This document shows, one piece after another, positions 54,522 to 63,248 of a DNA stretch of 64,000 nucleotides. The DNA is from Gillisella vitis (GTDB lineage Bacteria; Pseudomonadota; Alphaproteobacteria; Rhizobiales; Rhizobiaceae). Where the stretch lies: positions 930,001 to 994,000 of the forward strand of contig NZ_CP056047.1 in assembly GCF_021559775.1 (NCBI RefSeq), in the 5' to 3' direction. The notes under the pieces are model-generated. The model worked only from the letters and a program-made list of their open reading frames with translations. It made no database searches and was not told the origin of the DNA. The translations under genes and the position numbers were made by a program. Within the stretch, counting starts at the first letter, position 1; every line of letters begins with the position of its first letter.

Positions 54522-55855
54522 AACAACTATCAAACCTGACTTTGCTCCTTTACGCGCTTCCGGCCCTGCCTTTGGCGGCCATTGCTTTGCCGCTCTATAT
54601 CATCGTTCCGTCCGTTTATGCCGGGCGGTTTGGTATTGCTCTGTCGGCCATTGGGGCCGCTTTGCTGGCCATTCGCTGTCTGGATGCGATAACCGATCCG
54701 CTGATCGGTTGGCTCGCGGACCGGATTCCCGGTCGGTATGGTCGCCGCCGTCTGTTCTTTCTATTGTCTTTGCCGCTGACGGCGGTCTCCGCTTTCATGC
54801 TGTTCAACCCACCGGAAGGGGCAGGGCTTGCGCATCTGGTGGTTTGGGGCTGTCTTCTGTCGATCGGCAGTACCTGGACAAGCCTGCCTTATACCGCCTG
54901 GGGTGCCGAACTCGAGACCTCCTACGATGGCCGGGTCAGGCTTTCGGCCTGGCGTGAGGGTACGACGCTACTCGGCACGCTGCTCGCCATCTCGCTGCCT
55001 TTCCTGGGGCAGGCATCCACGACAGGCGCCCAGCCGGACCTGAATGCGATTGCTGTTATGGTGGCGGTGCTCTTGCCAATCTTTGGTGCCATTGCGGTAT
55101 GGCGCGTGGCGGAACCGGTGGATTTTTCGAAAACCCGGCTTTCTCTGAAGGCAGGAGCGGGCTTTCTGCTGGCCAATAGCGCCTTTCTGCGGCTGGCCAT
55201 GGCCTTCTTGATGAATTCTCTGGCCAATGCCATCCCCGCTTCGCTGTTTCTTTATTTCGTCGCGGCGCGGTTGGAGGCGCCTGAGCTTCAAGGGCCTTTG
55301 CTGTTTGCTTATTTCTTATCGGCGGTCGCCGGCGTGCCACTTGCGGTTTTCGTGGCGCGGCGGCTGGGCAAGCACAGGGCCTGGTGCTGGGCCATGCTGC
55401 TCAGCTGCGCGATCTTTGCCTTGGCCGGCCTGCTGGGGCCGGGAGACGCCTGGCTGTTTCTCGGCATCTGCGTGGTGACGGGCGTCTTGCTCGGCTTTGA
55501 TCTGGCGCTGCCGCCAGCCATTCAGGCCGATGTGATCGATCAGGACACACTGGCGTCGGGAGAACAGCGATCCGGGCTTTATTTCGCCGCCTGGAGTTTC
55601 GTCACCAAGCTGGCATTGGCGCTCTCTTCCGGCATTGTCTTTCCGCTACTGGCTTTGGCAGGCTTCCAGCCGGAAGGCGGCGCCCAAAGCGGGCAGGCGC
55701 TTTCGGTCTTGTCGGCGCTTTATGCTTTCTTGCCGATCCTGTTCAAGCTTTTCGCCATCGCTCTTATGTGGCGGTTTTCCATCGACAGCACGCACCAGCA
55801 AGCCACTCGACAGAAAATCGAGCAGCGCCAGAGGGAAATATCAAACCCATCATGA
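54518..55855 (+). CDS. MFS transporter of the GPH (sugar-cation symporter) type
   Basis: The 445-residue protein has twelve membrane segments. The first loop reads RCLDAITDPLIGWLADRIPG then RYGRRRLFF, the hallmark of the glycoside-pentoside-hexuronide:cation family (MFS_2). Substrate unknown. Four-base overlap with the DUF2256 gene. No sugar-use genes are beside it, which makes a simple sugar role uncertain. It is convergent with the MarR gene. Confidence 0.82.
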   Translation: MKQLSNLTLLLYALPALPLAAIALPLYIIVPSVYAGRFGIALSAIGAALLAIRCLDAITDPLIGWLADRIPGRYGRRRLFFLLSLPLTAVSAFMLFNPPEGAGLAHLVVWGCLLSIGSTWTSLPYTAWGAELETSYDGRVRLSAWREGTTLLGTLLAISLPFLGQASTTGAQPDLNAIAVMVAVLLPIFGAIAVWRVAEPVDFSKTRLSLKAGAGFLLANSAFLRLAMAFLMNSLANAIPASLFLYFVAARLEAPELQGPLLFAYFLSAVAGVPLAVFVARRLGKHRAWCWAMLLSCAIFALAGLLGPGDAWLFLGICVVTGVLLGFDLALPPAIQADVIDQDTLASGEQRSGLYFAAWSFVTKLALALSSGIVFPLLALAGFQPEGGAQSGQALSVLSALYAFLPILFKLFAIALMWRFSIDSTHQQATRQKIEQRQREISNPS

Positions 55856-56374
55856 TCAGGTCTGTGGCGTCATGGATGGCTTGGGCAGGGCGCGACCATC
55901 CTGATAGATGCGCCGCAGAAAAGACAGCAGCTGGGCAAGCTCGTCTTTCGAAAATCGCTCGGTAAAACGGGCTTCATGGCCATGGCGAAGCTCTTTCGCC
56001 GCGGCCAGAACACGCTGGCCTTCCTCGGTTACGAAGAGTTCCTGGCGCCGGCGATCCACCTGGGAGGGCCGGCGCTCGACGGCGCCCCGGCCTTCAAGCT
56101 TGTTGATCAGCGCCATCATGGTCGCCTTGTCCATGCGCAGGCTTTGGGCAAAATCGATCTGGCTGGCCCCAGCATTGTTGTCGATCAATTCCAGCACGGC
56201 AAATTGCTTCGGGGTTAAAGCCAGCCCCGACATGGTCGCCTGAAAATCCTGGAACACCGCCACATTGGCCAACCGCAAATGAAAGCCAAGAACTTTTTCC
56301 AGGTCGCCGAAGGCCACAGTTCCGGAAAATTCCGGGGTTTCGAAATCGTCAGTCGGCTGTTCCGGTCCGTCCAT
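55856..56374 (-). CDS. MarR family regulator (HcaR/FerR-like)
   Basis: The 172-residue protein has the MarR winged-helix core: LALTPKQFAVLELIDNNAG, QIDFAQSLRMDKATMMALIN, LEGRGAVERRPSQVDRRRQE. It is divergent to the acyl-CoA ligase gene, which suggests that it represses that gene and that a hydroxycinnamoyl-CoA relieves it, as known for HcaR/FerR/CouR regulators. This role is inferred. The likely operator lies at 56544-56556. Confidence 0.8.
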   Translation of the reverse strand: MDGPEQPTDDFETPEFSGTVAFGDLEKVLGFHLRLANVAVFQDFQATMSGLALTPKQFAVLELIDNNAGASQIDFAQSLRMDKATMMALINKLEGRGAVERRPSQVDRRRQELFVTEEGQRVLAAAKELRHGHEARFTERFSKDELAQLLSFLRRIYQDGRALPKPSMTPQT

Positions 56375-56538
56375 GCGCTCAATCCATGTTCGATAATGCC
56401 TTCAGGTTGAGGATGTGTAGCATCTCCAGCCTGATAAGATACGGCTCTATCCGGTGATAAACCCATAAGCCCAAAAGGCAAAGTGCCATATTTGACCTGT
56501 GCATTCCGCAGATTTCACTTGTGCCTCGAGAAAGATAA

Positions 56539-56556
56539 TATAATATGTAATACATA
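56539..56556 (+). promoter_or_regulatory. TATAAT -10 box overlapping a MarR-type palindrome
   Basis: TATAAT is at 56539-56544. The perfect palindrome TATGTA-A-TACATA lies at 56544-56556 and shares one base with it. A protein bound there would block RNA polymerase. It lies 38 bases upstream of the CoA ligase ATG. Confidence 0.55.
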
Positions 56557-56593
56557 CTAAATGGCCGTCGGGAGAACTGGCCAGGGAGGATAT

Positions 56594-58192
56594 ATGTCGT
56601 ACTATGGTGGCGCAGGTTTGCGCGAGACTTCGGCGTTTGCTGGCATGGTCGCGGAGGATCCTGTCCGGTTCCGCGCCAATAGCGGTCCAGATCGGCCAGC
56701 CGTCATGGAGCTGGCAACCGGGCAATCATTGACATTTTCTGAATTCGATACGCTGATCGCGCGATGCGCCGCCGCTCTTGACGATGTGATCGCAAGGGCA
56801 GGGACGGGGCAGGACAGCCCAGCCCGTATTGCCTATCTCGGACGCAATTCCACTGCTCAATTCGCGGTTTGTTTTGCCTGCCAGCGGATCGGTGCGATCT
56901 TCGTGCCATTGAACTGGCGCTTGAGCGCCCGAGAAATTTCGCTGATTCTTGCCGACTGCGAACCGACGCTGTTGCTGTACGACGCGGAATTTGCCGAAGC
57001 CGGTAGCAGCTTCGAGGTCGAAAGCCTTGATGTGACCGGCAAGGGAGGCTTTCTGGACAAGGCCTCGGTTTTGGAGCCAATCGCACCTCGCTATTCATCT
57101 GCCGACCGTACATGCGTGATTCTCTACACATCCGGGACGACAGGCGTGCCAAAGGGCGTGCTGCTTAATGCCCGCAATTTGTTTTTCTCCGCCTTGAATT
57201 TTGCTTTCGTCGGTGAGGTGACGCCGGAATCGGTCGTGCTTTGCGACTTGCCGTTTTTCCACACGATCGGGTTGGTGGCCCTGGCGCGCACCGCAATGGT
57301 GATGGGCGCCCGGCTGGTCATTTCTGACCGCTTCATCGCCGAACGCACGATTGCCACCATGGCGGACACCCAAATCGGCGTGAGCCACTATTGTGGTGTG
57401 CCGCAAATGGCCAGTACGTTGCGGAACTCGCCGAATTGGAACCCGGCTGCATTGCAGGGTCTGAAGGCGATCTTTCTGGGTGGCGCGCCCTTGCCACCGG
57501 TGCTGATCGAGCGTTTTCTCGATGACGGCATTGCCCTGGTCAATGGCTATGGGATGAGCGAAACCGGCACGGCCTATCATATGCCGCTCGACCGCCAACT
57601 CATCGCCCGTCATCCGGGTAGTATCGGTTTTGCGGCTCCCTTGCTTGAAACGCGGGTTGTTGATTTCGATGGTGCCGATGTCACCGATGGCGGGATCGGT
57701 GAAATCTGGCTACGAGGACCAAGCGTCACAGAGGGCTATTGGAACCGTCCGGACCTGACCGAGGCTGCCTTCACCGATGGCTGGTTTCGCAGCGGCGATA
57801 TGGCGCGGGTCCAGGACGGTGTCGTCTATCTCGCTGATCGCCTGAAGGACATGTATATCAGCGGCGGTGAAAACGTCTATCCTGCTGAGGTTGAAGCGGC
57901 GATTGCCGCCCATCCCGGCGTTGCCGATGTCGCAGTCATGGGCCTTGCCCATGCCGAATGGGGCGAGGTCGGCCTGGCACTGGTCGTCGCTGGCAACGAC
58001 GGCCTACGTGATCACGATATCCTACGCCATTGCGCTGATCGGCTTGCCAGCTTCAAACGGCCCAAACACGTGGTGTTTGTGGATGCCATTCCCCGTTCGG
58101 CTTCCGGCAAGGTGCAGAAGCACATTTTGCGCCAATCCTACACTCACCTTTCATCCAGTTCGACACCGGCGTCCGGACAGCCCGGCGCATAA
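56594..58192 (+). CDS. Acyl-CoA synthetase, feruloyl-CoA synthetase-like
   Basis: The 532-residue ANL enzyme starts at ATG 56594 behind GGGAGG. The ATP motif is CVILYTSGTTGVPKGV; GYGMSETGTAYHMP, WFRSGDMARVQDGVVYLADR and SGGENVYPAEVEAAI follow in order, and a Lys near the C-terminus in RSASGKVQKH is the catalytic Lys. It is coupled with a hydratase/lyase gene 11 bases downstream, so activation of ferulate or p-coumarate is the best reading, with the substrate inferred. Confidence 0.85.
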   Translation: MSYYGGAGLRETSAFAGMVAEDPVRFRANSGPDRPAVMELATGQSLTFSEFDTLIARCAAALDDVIARAGTGQDSPARIAYLGRNSTAQFAVCFACQRIGAIFVPLNWRLSAREISLILADCEPTLLLYDAEFAEAGSSFEVESLDVTGKGGFLDKASVLEPIAPRYSSADRTCVILYTSGTTGVPKGVLLNARNLFFSALNFAFVGEVTPESVVLCDLPFFHTIGLVALARTAMVMGARLVISDRFIAERTIATMADTQIGVSHYCGVPQMASTLRNSPNWNPAALQGLKAIFLGGAPLPPVLIERFLDDGIALVNGYGMSETGTAYHMPLDRQLIARHPGSIGFAAPLLETRVVDFDGADVTDGGIGEIWLRGPSVTEGYWNRPDLTEAAFTDGWFRSGDMARVQDGVVYLADRLKDMYISGGENVYPAEVEAAIAAHPGVADVAVMGLAHAEWGEVGLALVVAGNDGLRDHDILRHCADRLASFKRPKHVVFVDAIPRSASGKVQKHILRQSYTHLSSSSTPASGQPGA

Positions 58193-58203
58193 GGAGACAT
58201 ACC

Positions 58204-59037
58204 ATGACAGTTGCAGAAAAATCCGACGCAGACACCGTGTTGGTCGACATCGAAGACCGAATCGCCTTCGTGACCTTCAATCGGCCTGAAAAACGCAATG
58301 CGATGAACCCGGCTCTGAATATCCGCATGGCGGAAATCCTTGAGGAACTGGAAGCCGACGACCGTTGCGGTGTGCTTGTCCTGCGTGGTGCAGGAACCTC
58401 ATGGTCTGCCGGCATGGATCTTCAGCAATATTTCCGTGACAATGACGACAAGCCCCGCCATGCAACTCTGAAAAGCCGCCGCCAATCGGGCGGGTGGTGG
58501 CAGCGCCTGACCTATTTCGAAAAGCCAACCATCGCTATGGTCAATGGCTGGTGCTTCGGCGGAGCCTTCAATCCGCTGGTCGCCTGCGATCTGGCGATTG
58601 CCGCCAATGAAGCCACCTTCGGGCTCTCGGAAATCAACTGGGGCATTCTGCCGGGTGGCAATGTGACCCGGGCTGTTGCCGAGGTGATGAATCACCGTGA
58701 TTCGCTGTATTACATCATGACCGGTGAGCCCTTTGGTGGCGAAAAGGCCCGCGATATGGGCCTGGTCAACGAATCGGTGCCACTGGAAGAGCTGGAAACC
58801 CGCGTACGCAAACTCTGCGCCAGCCTGCTCGAGAAAAATCCTGTGACAATGAAAGCCGCCAAGGACACGTTCAAGCGCGTCCGCAACATGCCCTGGGAAC
58901 TGGCCGACGACTATATCTATGCCAAGCTGGAGCAAATGCTGCTGCTGGACAAGACCCGGGGCCGTGACGAGGGCCTGAAACAGTTCCTGGATGACAAGAC
59001 CTATCGCCCCGGCCTTGGCGCTTACAAACGGAAATAA
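58204..59037 (+). CDS. p-Hydroxycinnamoyl-CoA hydratase/lyase (enoyl-CoA hydratase family)
   Basis: The 277-residue protein has the HCHL signature: MVNGWCFGGAFNPLVACDLA, ATFGLSEINWGILPGGNV, and YYIMTGEPFGGEKARDMGLV. Such enzymes hydrate and cleave feruloyl-CoA to vanillin and acetyl-CoA. The usual crotonase oxyanion pattern is kept, and the segment YIYAKLEQMLLLD matches the family. A vanillin dehydrogenase is not found next to it, which is usual in many loci. Terminator at 59071. Confidence 0.88.
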   Translation: MTVAEKSDADTVLVDIEDRIAFVTFNRPEKRNAMNPALNIRMAEILEELEADDRCGVLVLRGAGTSWSAGMDLQQYFRDNDDKPRHATLKSRRQSGGWWQRLTYFEKPTIAMVNGWCFGGAFNPLVACDLAIAANEATFGLSEINWGILPGGNVTRAVAEVMNHRDSLYYIMTGEPFGGEKARDMGLVNESVPLEELETRVRKLCASLLEKNPVTMKAAKDTFKRVRNMPWELADDYIYAKLEQMLLLDKTRGRDEGLKQFLDDKTYRPGLGAYKRK

Positions 59038-59070
59038 ACTCCCGAAAGCATCGATAATTCATAGGAATGA

Positions 59071-59107
59071 AAGACCCGCGGAATCACCTGCGGGTCTTTT
59101 TTTGCCG
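59071..59107 (+). terminator. Intrinsic terminator after the hydratase/lyase gene
   Basis: AAGACCCGC (59071-59079) pairs with GCGGGTCTT (59090-59098); the tail is a long T run. Confidence 0.88.
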
Positions 59108-59196
59108 AGCTCGGCGAAACTCGTCCAAAAAACGAGACACAAAGCTGCGTTGGCTGGCCACCTAAATTACACAAATATCGAATGTACAGGGAAAAA

Positions 59197-59272
59197 TGGT
59201 GGGCGATGAGAGACTCGAACTCCCGACATCCTCGGTGTAAACGAGGCGCTCTACCAACTGAGCTAATCGCCC
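59197..59272 (-). tRNA. tRNA-Val (anticodon TAC)
   Basis: The minus strand starts GGGCGATTAGCTCAGTTGG. The anticodon arm is CCTCG-TTTACAC-CGAGG, so the anticodon is TAC. T arm GGGAGTTCGAGTCTC; CCA is encoded (76 bases). It decodes GTA and, by wobble, others. Confidence 0.97.
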
Positions 59273-59776
59273 TTCGCGTCATCGGGTCGTGCCCGCCGCG
59301 TCGGTGGCTGTGATCTATTCGGTCGCTGAAAAAACCGCAAGAGGGTTTTTTGCTTTTTTTTGTTTTTTTGCGACGGCAAGATGACGGTTGGGTAAAAAAT
59401 CCCGCAATTCCGGGCTTAAGGGGTCTTCTGTTGTCAACAGGCTAGGGGCTTCTGCGGTGCCTTGGTGTTTCGCCTCATGTCTGGACTGGCGGCTGAGAAA
59501 GAATGTTAAGCCCAGGACGGTCTGCGCGCCGCAGGGCTAAGGCAGGTGATGGATAAGGACAGCGCGGTTTGATCTGCGGTTTCTTCCTGTCTGCTTCGAT
59601 CAGTGTGCCGCTGCACAATCGCCGGTGTTTTTTATCCATCAACAGCGAAAAATCATTCTGTCACGTTTTTGTTTTCAATGCTGCTTGACACCCACCAAGG
59701 AACCACTTAGTTAGCCGCTCATCGAACGGCACATGACGATCGGTAAGCGGGGAAGCAAGCTTCCCACCAGGAAATT
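59273..59776. other. Intergenic stretch between tRNA-Val and tRNA-Asp
   Basis: About 500 bases with T-rich runs near 59340-59370 and no supported frame. The tRNA-Val and tRNA-Asp promoters lie here in opposite directions. Nothing else was recognised. Confidence 0.45.
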
Positions 59777-59853
59777 GCGGGTGTAGCTCAGTTGGTTAGA
59801 GTGCCGGCCTGTCACGCCGGAGGTCGCGGGTTCGAGCCCCGTCACTCGCGCCA
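59777..59853 (+). tRNA. tRNA-Asp (anticodon GTC), copy 1
   Basis: GCGGGTGTAGCTCAGTTGG begins it. Anticodon arm CCGGC-CTGTCAC-GCCGG gives GTC. T arm GCGGGTTCGAGCCCC; CCA is encoded. 77 bases. Confidence 0.97.
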
Positions 59854-59915
59854 TCCTGGTACTAAAAAGTGAATGGCTTTCCATTCAGATGCCCTTGACA
59901 CGGCATCGTCAATGC

Positions 59916-59992
59916 GCGGGTGTAGCTCAGTCGGTTAGAGTGCCGGCCTGTCACGCCGGAGGTCGCGGGTTCGAGCCCCGTCACTCGCGCCA
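59916..59992 (+). tRNA. tRNA-Asp (anticodon GTC), copy 2
   Basis: Identical to copy 1 apart from one T-to-C change in the D loop (CTCAGTCGG). It lies 62 bases downstream, so the two are a tandem duplicate and may be cotranscribed. CCA is encoded. Confidence 0.97.
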
Positions 59993-60208
59993 TTTCTTTA
60001 TCTTTCCAAGCTGTTATTTTGTGTGAATTGCGAAGTGCTCTATACCGGCCTTCGCTCTTGGTGTTAAAGTCTTTGTGTGCATGTGCGAAATGCGGGAAGC
60101 GCACTTGCGCACGGGCGCTGGCTGCGCTAACCAACGGCTCGTTGCAACAGTCTTTTTGGCTTGTCGGTATTCTGCCGTGAACGTCGCCCGGCGTTTTGAC
60201 AAGCAAGG

Positions 60209-60583
60209 ATGGATACGATGACTGAACTCCTCAGTTCCTACCTTCCGATCGTGGTTTTCGTCGGAATTGCGATGGTTATCGGCATTGCCCTTTTGGTGAC
60301 GCCGTTTGCCGTGGCATTCAAGGCGCCCGACTCGGAAAAGCTTTCGGCCTATGAATGCGGCTTCAACGCCTTTGACGATGCCCGCATCAAGTTCGATATC
60401 CGATTCTACCTCGTGTCGATTCTCTTCATCATCTTCGATCTTGAAGTTGCCTTCCTGTTTCCTTGGGCGGTCTCCTTTGGTGCGATCGGCTGGTTCGGTT
60501 TCTGGTCGATGATGGTGTTTCTCGGCGTGCTGACCGTCGGATTTATATATGAATGGAAGAAGGGAGCCCTGGAATGGGAGTGA
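60209..60583 (+). CDS. nuoA: NADH-quinone oxidoreductase subunit A
   Basis: The 124-residue subunit of complex I has three membrane helices; [20 protein letters not shown] between the first and second is the hallmark loop near the quinone site. [20 protein letters not shown] contains the last helix. It starts the nuo operon; the last codons overlap nuoB by 10 bases. Confidence 0.96.
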
Positions 60584-61161
60584 GCCAAAGCGATCACCAG
60601 ACCCTGGTTGCACCACAGCCCAAGGGTATTCTGGACCCTGCCACCGGCAAGCCGGTTGGCAATGACAGCACTTTTTTCGGCGAGATCAATGATGAACTGG
60701 CTGACAAGGGGTTTCTGGTCACCTCAACCCAGGCTCTGATCACCTGGGCGCGTACCGGGTCATTGATGTGGATGCAGTTTGGTTTGGCCTGCTGCGCCGT
60801 CGAAGGCCTGATGCAGGCGTCCGGCCCGCGTTACGACATGGAGCGCTTCGGCGTTGCACCGCGTGCATCTCCGCGCCAGTCGGACGTGATGATTGTTGCG
60901 GGAACCCTGACCAACAAGATGGCGCCCGCCTTGCGCAAGGTCTATGACCAGATGCCGGAGCCGCGCTATGTGATCTCCATGGGTTCCTGTGCCAATGGCG
61001 GCGGCTACTATCACTATTCCTATTCCGTGGTCCGGGGTTGTGACCGGGTCGTGCCTGTCGACATTTATGTGCCGGGCTGTCCCCCCACGGCAGAGGCGCT
61101 GCTCTATGGCGTCCTGCTGCTTCAGAAGAAAATCCGCCGCACCGGCACGATCGAGCGCTAA
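60574..61161 (+). CDS. nuoB: NADH-quinone oxidoreductase subunit B
   Basis: From ATG 60574 (inside the last codons of nuoA) 195 residues are encoded. The N2 [4Fe-4S] cluster ligands are present: tandem Cys in LACCAVEG, then Cys in GSCANGGG and [10 protein letters not shown]. It is the subunit next to the quinone pocket. The longer frame from 60553 is an artefact of the overlap. Confidence 0.97.
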
Positions 61162-61178
61162 GGCGAGGGACCGACAAG

Positions 61179-61781
61179 ATGAGTGAAGCCCTGCAAGTGC
61201 TGGCATCCCACATCACCGAAAACAGCGGTGGTCTTGCTTTGTCGAGCACCGTTGCCTTTGGTGAACTGACGGTCACCACGACCGTCGAAAATATCTATGC
61301 GCTGGTGACTTTCCTGCGTGACGACGCCCGTTGCGGCTTCATCAATATTATCGACATCTGCGGTGTGGATTATCCCGAGCGTGTCGAGCGTTTCGAGGTT
61401 GTCTATCACTTCCTGGCGCCGAAGCAGAACCAGCGCATCCGCGTCAAGCTGTCCACCAGCGAAGACAAGCCGGTTCCGTCGATCTGTCCGCTGTTTCCGG
61501 GTGCCGACTGGTTTGAGCGCGAGGCCTGGGATCTCTATGGCGTGATGTTTACCGGTCATCCGGATCTGCGTCGTCTGCTGACTGATTACGGTTTTGAAGG
61601 CCATCCGCTGCGCAAGGATTTTCCGCTGACAGGCTTTGTTGAAGTCCGCTATGATGACACGGTCAAGCGGGTGGTTTATGAACCGGTTGAGTTGAAGCAG
61701 GAATTCCGTAGTTTCGACTTTCTTTCGCCTTGGGAAGGCACGGATTACGTGCTGCCCGGCGATGAAAAAGCCGCGAAGTAA
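61179..61781 (+). CDS. nuoC: NADH-quinone oxidoreductase subunit C
   Basis: The 200-residue protein has [20 protein letters not shown] and the 30-kDa motif [19 protein letters not shown] with [15 protein letters not shown]. It is not fused with NuoD, as usual in Alphaproteobacteria. Starts 17 bases after nuoB. Confidence 0.97.
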
Positions 61782-61800
61782 GGGAACGGAAGGCGAGACC

Positions 61801-62991
61801 ATGACTGAACATTCCGTCCGTAACTTCACGATCAATTTCGGCCCCGAACATCCTTCCGCACACGGCGTTTTGCGTCTTGTGCTGGAGCTGGACGGTGAAA
61901 TCGTCGAGCGTGTCGATCCCCATATCGGCCTCTTGCACCGTGGTACCGAAAAGCTGATTGAAGCCAAGACCTACTTGCAGGCATTGCCCTATTTCGACCG
62001 GCTGGACTATGTCGCGCCGATGAACCAGGAACATGCCTATTGCTTGGCGGTGGAAAAGCTTCTCGGCCTGGAAATTCCGATCCGCGGCCAGCTGATCCGG
62101 GTTCTTTATTCCGAAATAGGCCGTATCCTGTCGCATATCATGAACGTCACCACGCAGGCGATGGACGTCGGTGCGATGACGCCACCGGTCTGGGGCTTCG
62201 AAGAGCGCGAAAAACTGATGGTGTTCTATGAGCGGGCTTCTGGCGCGCGCATGCATGCCGCCTATTTCCGTCCCGGTGGCATTCACCAGGATATTCCGGC
62301 CCAACTGGTCGAGGATATCGGTGCCTGGTGCGACCCTTTCCTGAAAGTTCTCGATGATATTGAGGGACTGTTGACCGAGAACCGGATTTTCAAGCAGCGC
62401 AATGTCGATATCGGCGTCGTCAGCCTGGAAGATGCCTGGAAATGGGGCTTCTCTGGTGTGATGGTTCGCGGTTCGGGTGCAGCCTGGGATTTGCGCCGCT
62501 CGCAGCCTTACGAATGCTATTCCGATATGGAATTCGATATTCCGGTCGGTAAGAATGGCGACTGCTACGACCGCTATCTGATCCGCATGATGGAAATGCG
62601 CGAATCGGTGAAGATCATGAAGCAATGCGTCAATCGCCTGCTCGGCGATGCGCGCGTTGGCCCGGTTTCTTCTGTGGATGGCAAGGTTGTGCCGCCGAAA
62701 CGGGGTGAGATGAAGCGGTCGATGGAAGCGCTCATCCATCACTTCAAGCTTTACACTGAAGGTTTCCACGTACCGGCTGGCGAAGTTTATGCGGCCGTCG
62801 AGGCGCCGAAGGGTGAATTCGGGGTCTATCTGGTAGCGGACGGCACAAACAAGCCGTATCGCTGCAAGATCCGCGCTCCTGGGTTCGTGCATCTGCAAGC
62901 CATGGACTTCATGTCGCGCGGTCATCAGCTTGCTGACGTAACGGCGGTGCTGGGGTCTCTCGACATCGTTTTTGGTGAGGTGGATCGTTGA
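61801..62991 (+). CDS. nuoD: NADH-quinone oxidoreductase subunit D
   Basis: The 396-residue 49-kDa subunit begins [20 protein letters not shown] with HGVLRL and [14 protein letters not shown], which form part of the quinone site. The ATG at 61801 lies 19 bases after nuoC. The end overlaps the next small gene by one base (TGATG). Confidence 0.97.
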   Translation: MTEHSVRNFTINFGPEHPSAHGVLRLVLELDGEIVERVDPHIGLLHRGTEKLIEAKTYLQALPYFDRLDYVAPMNQEHAYCLAVEKLLGLEIPIRGQLIRVLYSEIGRILSHIMNVTTQAMDVGAMTPPVWGFEEREKLMVFYERASGARMHAAYFRPGGIHQDIPAQLVEDIGAWCDPFLKVLDDIEGLLTENRIFKQRNVDIGVVSLEDAWKWGFSGVMVRGSGAAWDLRRSQPYECYSDMEFDIPVGKNGDCYDRYLIRMMEMRESVKIMKQCVNRLLGDARVGPVSSVDGKVVPPKRGEMKRSMEALIHHFKLYTEGFHVPAGEVYAAVEAPKGEFGVYLVADGTNKPYRCKIRAPGFVHLQAMDFMSRGHQLADVTAVLGSLDIVFGEVDR

Positions 62992-63230
62992 TGCAGCTTA
63001 TCCTTTCGGATCGGCAGTGTGGTGCTCGTCTTGCAACGTCGGTTGCAGGTTGGCGCTACGCATTGCAATCCGCTGGGACCGACCGGCACTGTCCCGCCAG
63101 GCCGTCTGCTCTGCAGGCGGCAATCGGGCTTTCTGCCGCATTGCTCGTCAGCGTCCGCGAGAAGGACAATCTGAACGCAGGCCGGGATGCTGTCATGGCG
63201 ACGCATCAAGGTCTTCTGTTCAAAAACTGA
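62991..63230 (+). CDS. Small protein between nuoD and nuoE, function unknown
   Basis: A frame of 79 residues begins with the ATG that overlaps the nuoD stop by one base (TGATG), so it would be translated by coupling. The sequence [20 protein letters not shown] ... LLVSVREKDNLNAG has no family that I recognise, no membrane segment, one Cys pair candidate only in the N-terminus. The stop is 18 bases before nuoE, within which GAGGAAG provides the nuoE ribosome site. An intergenic filler of exactly this kind is otherwise unexpected in a tight operon, so it is likely real. Confidence 0.6.
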   Translation: MQLILSDRQCGARLATSVAGWRYALQSAGTDRHCPARPSALQAAIGLSAALLVSVREKDNLNAGRDAVMATHQGLLFKN

Positions 63231-63248
63231 GATAAGGCGTGAGGAAGT

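Noticed and set aside
61663-62925. A 420-codon minus-strand frame over nuoD
   Set aside because: nuoD is certain from its motifs. The antisense frame is rich in His, Arg and Ala without domain features.
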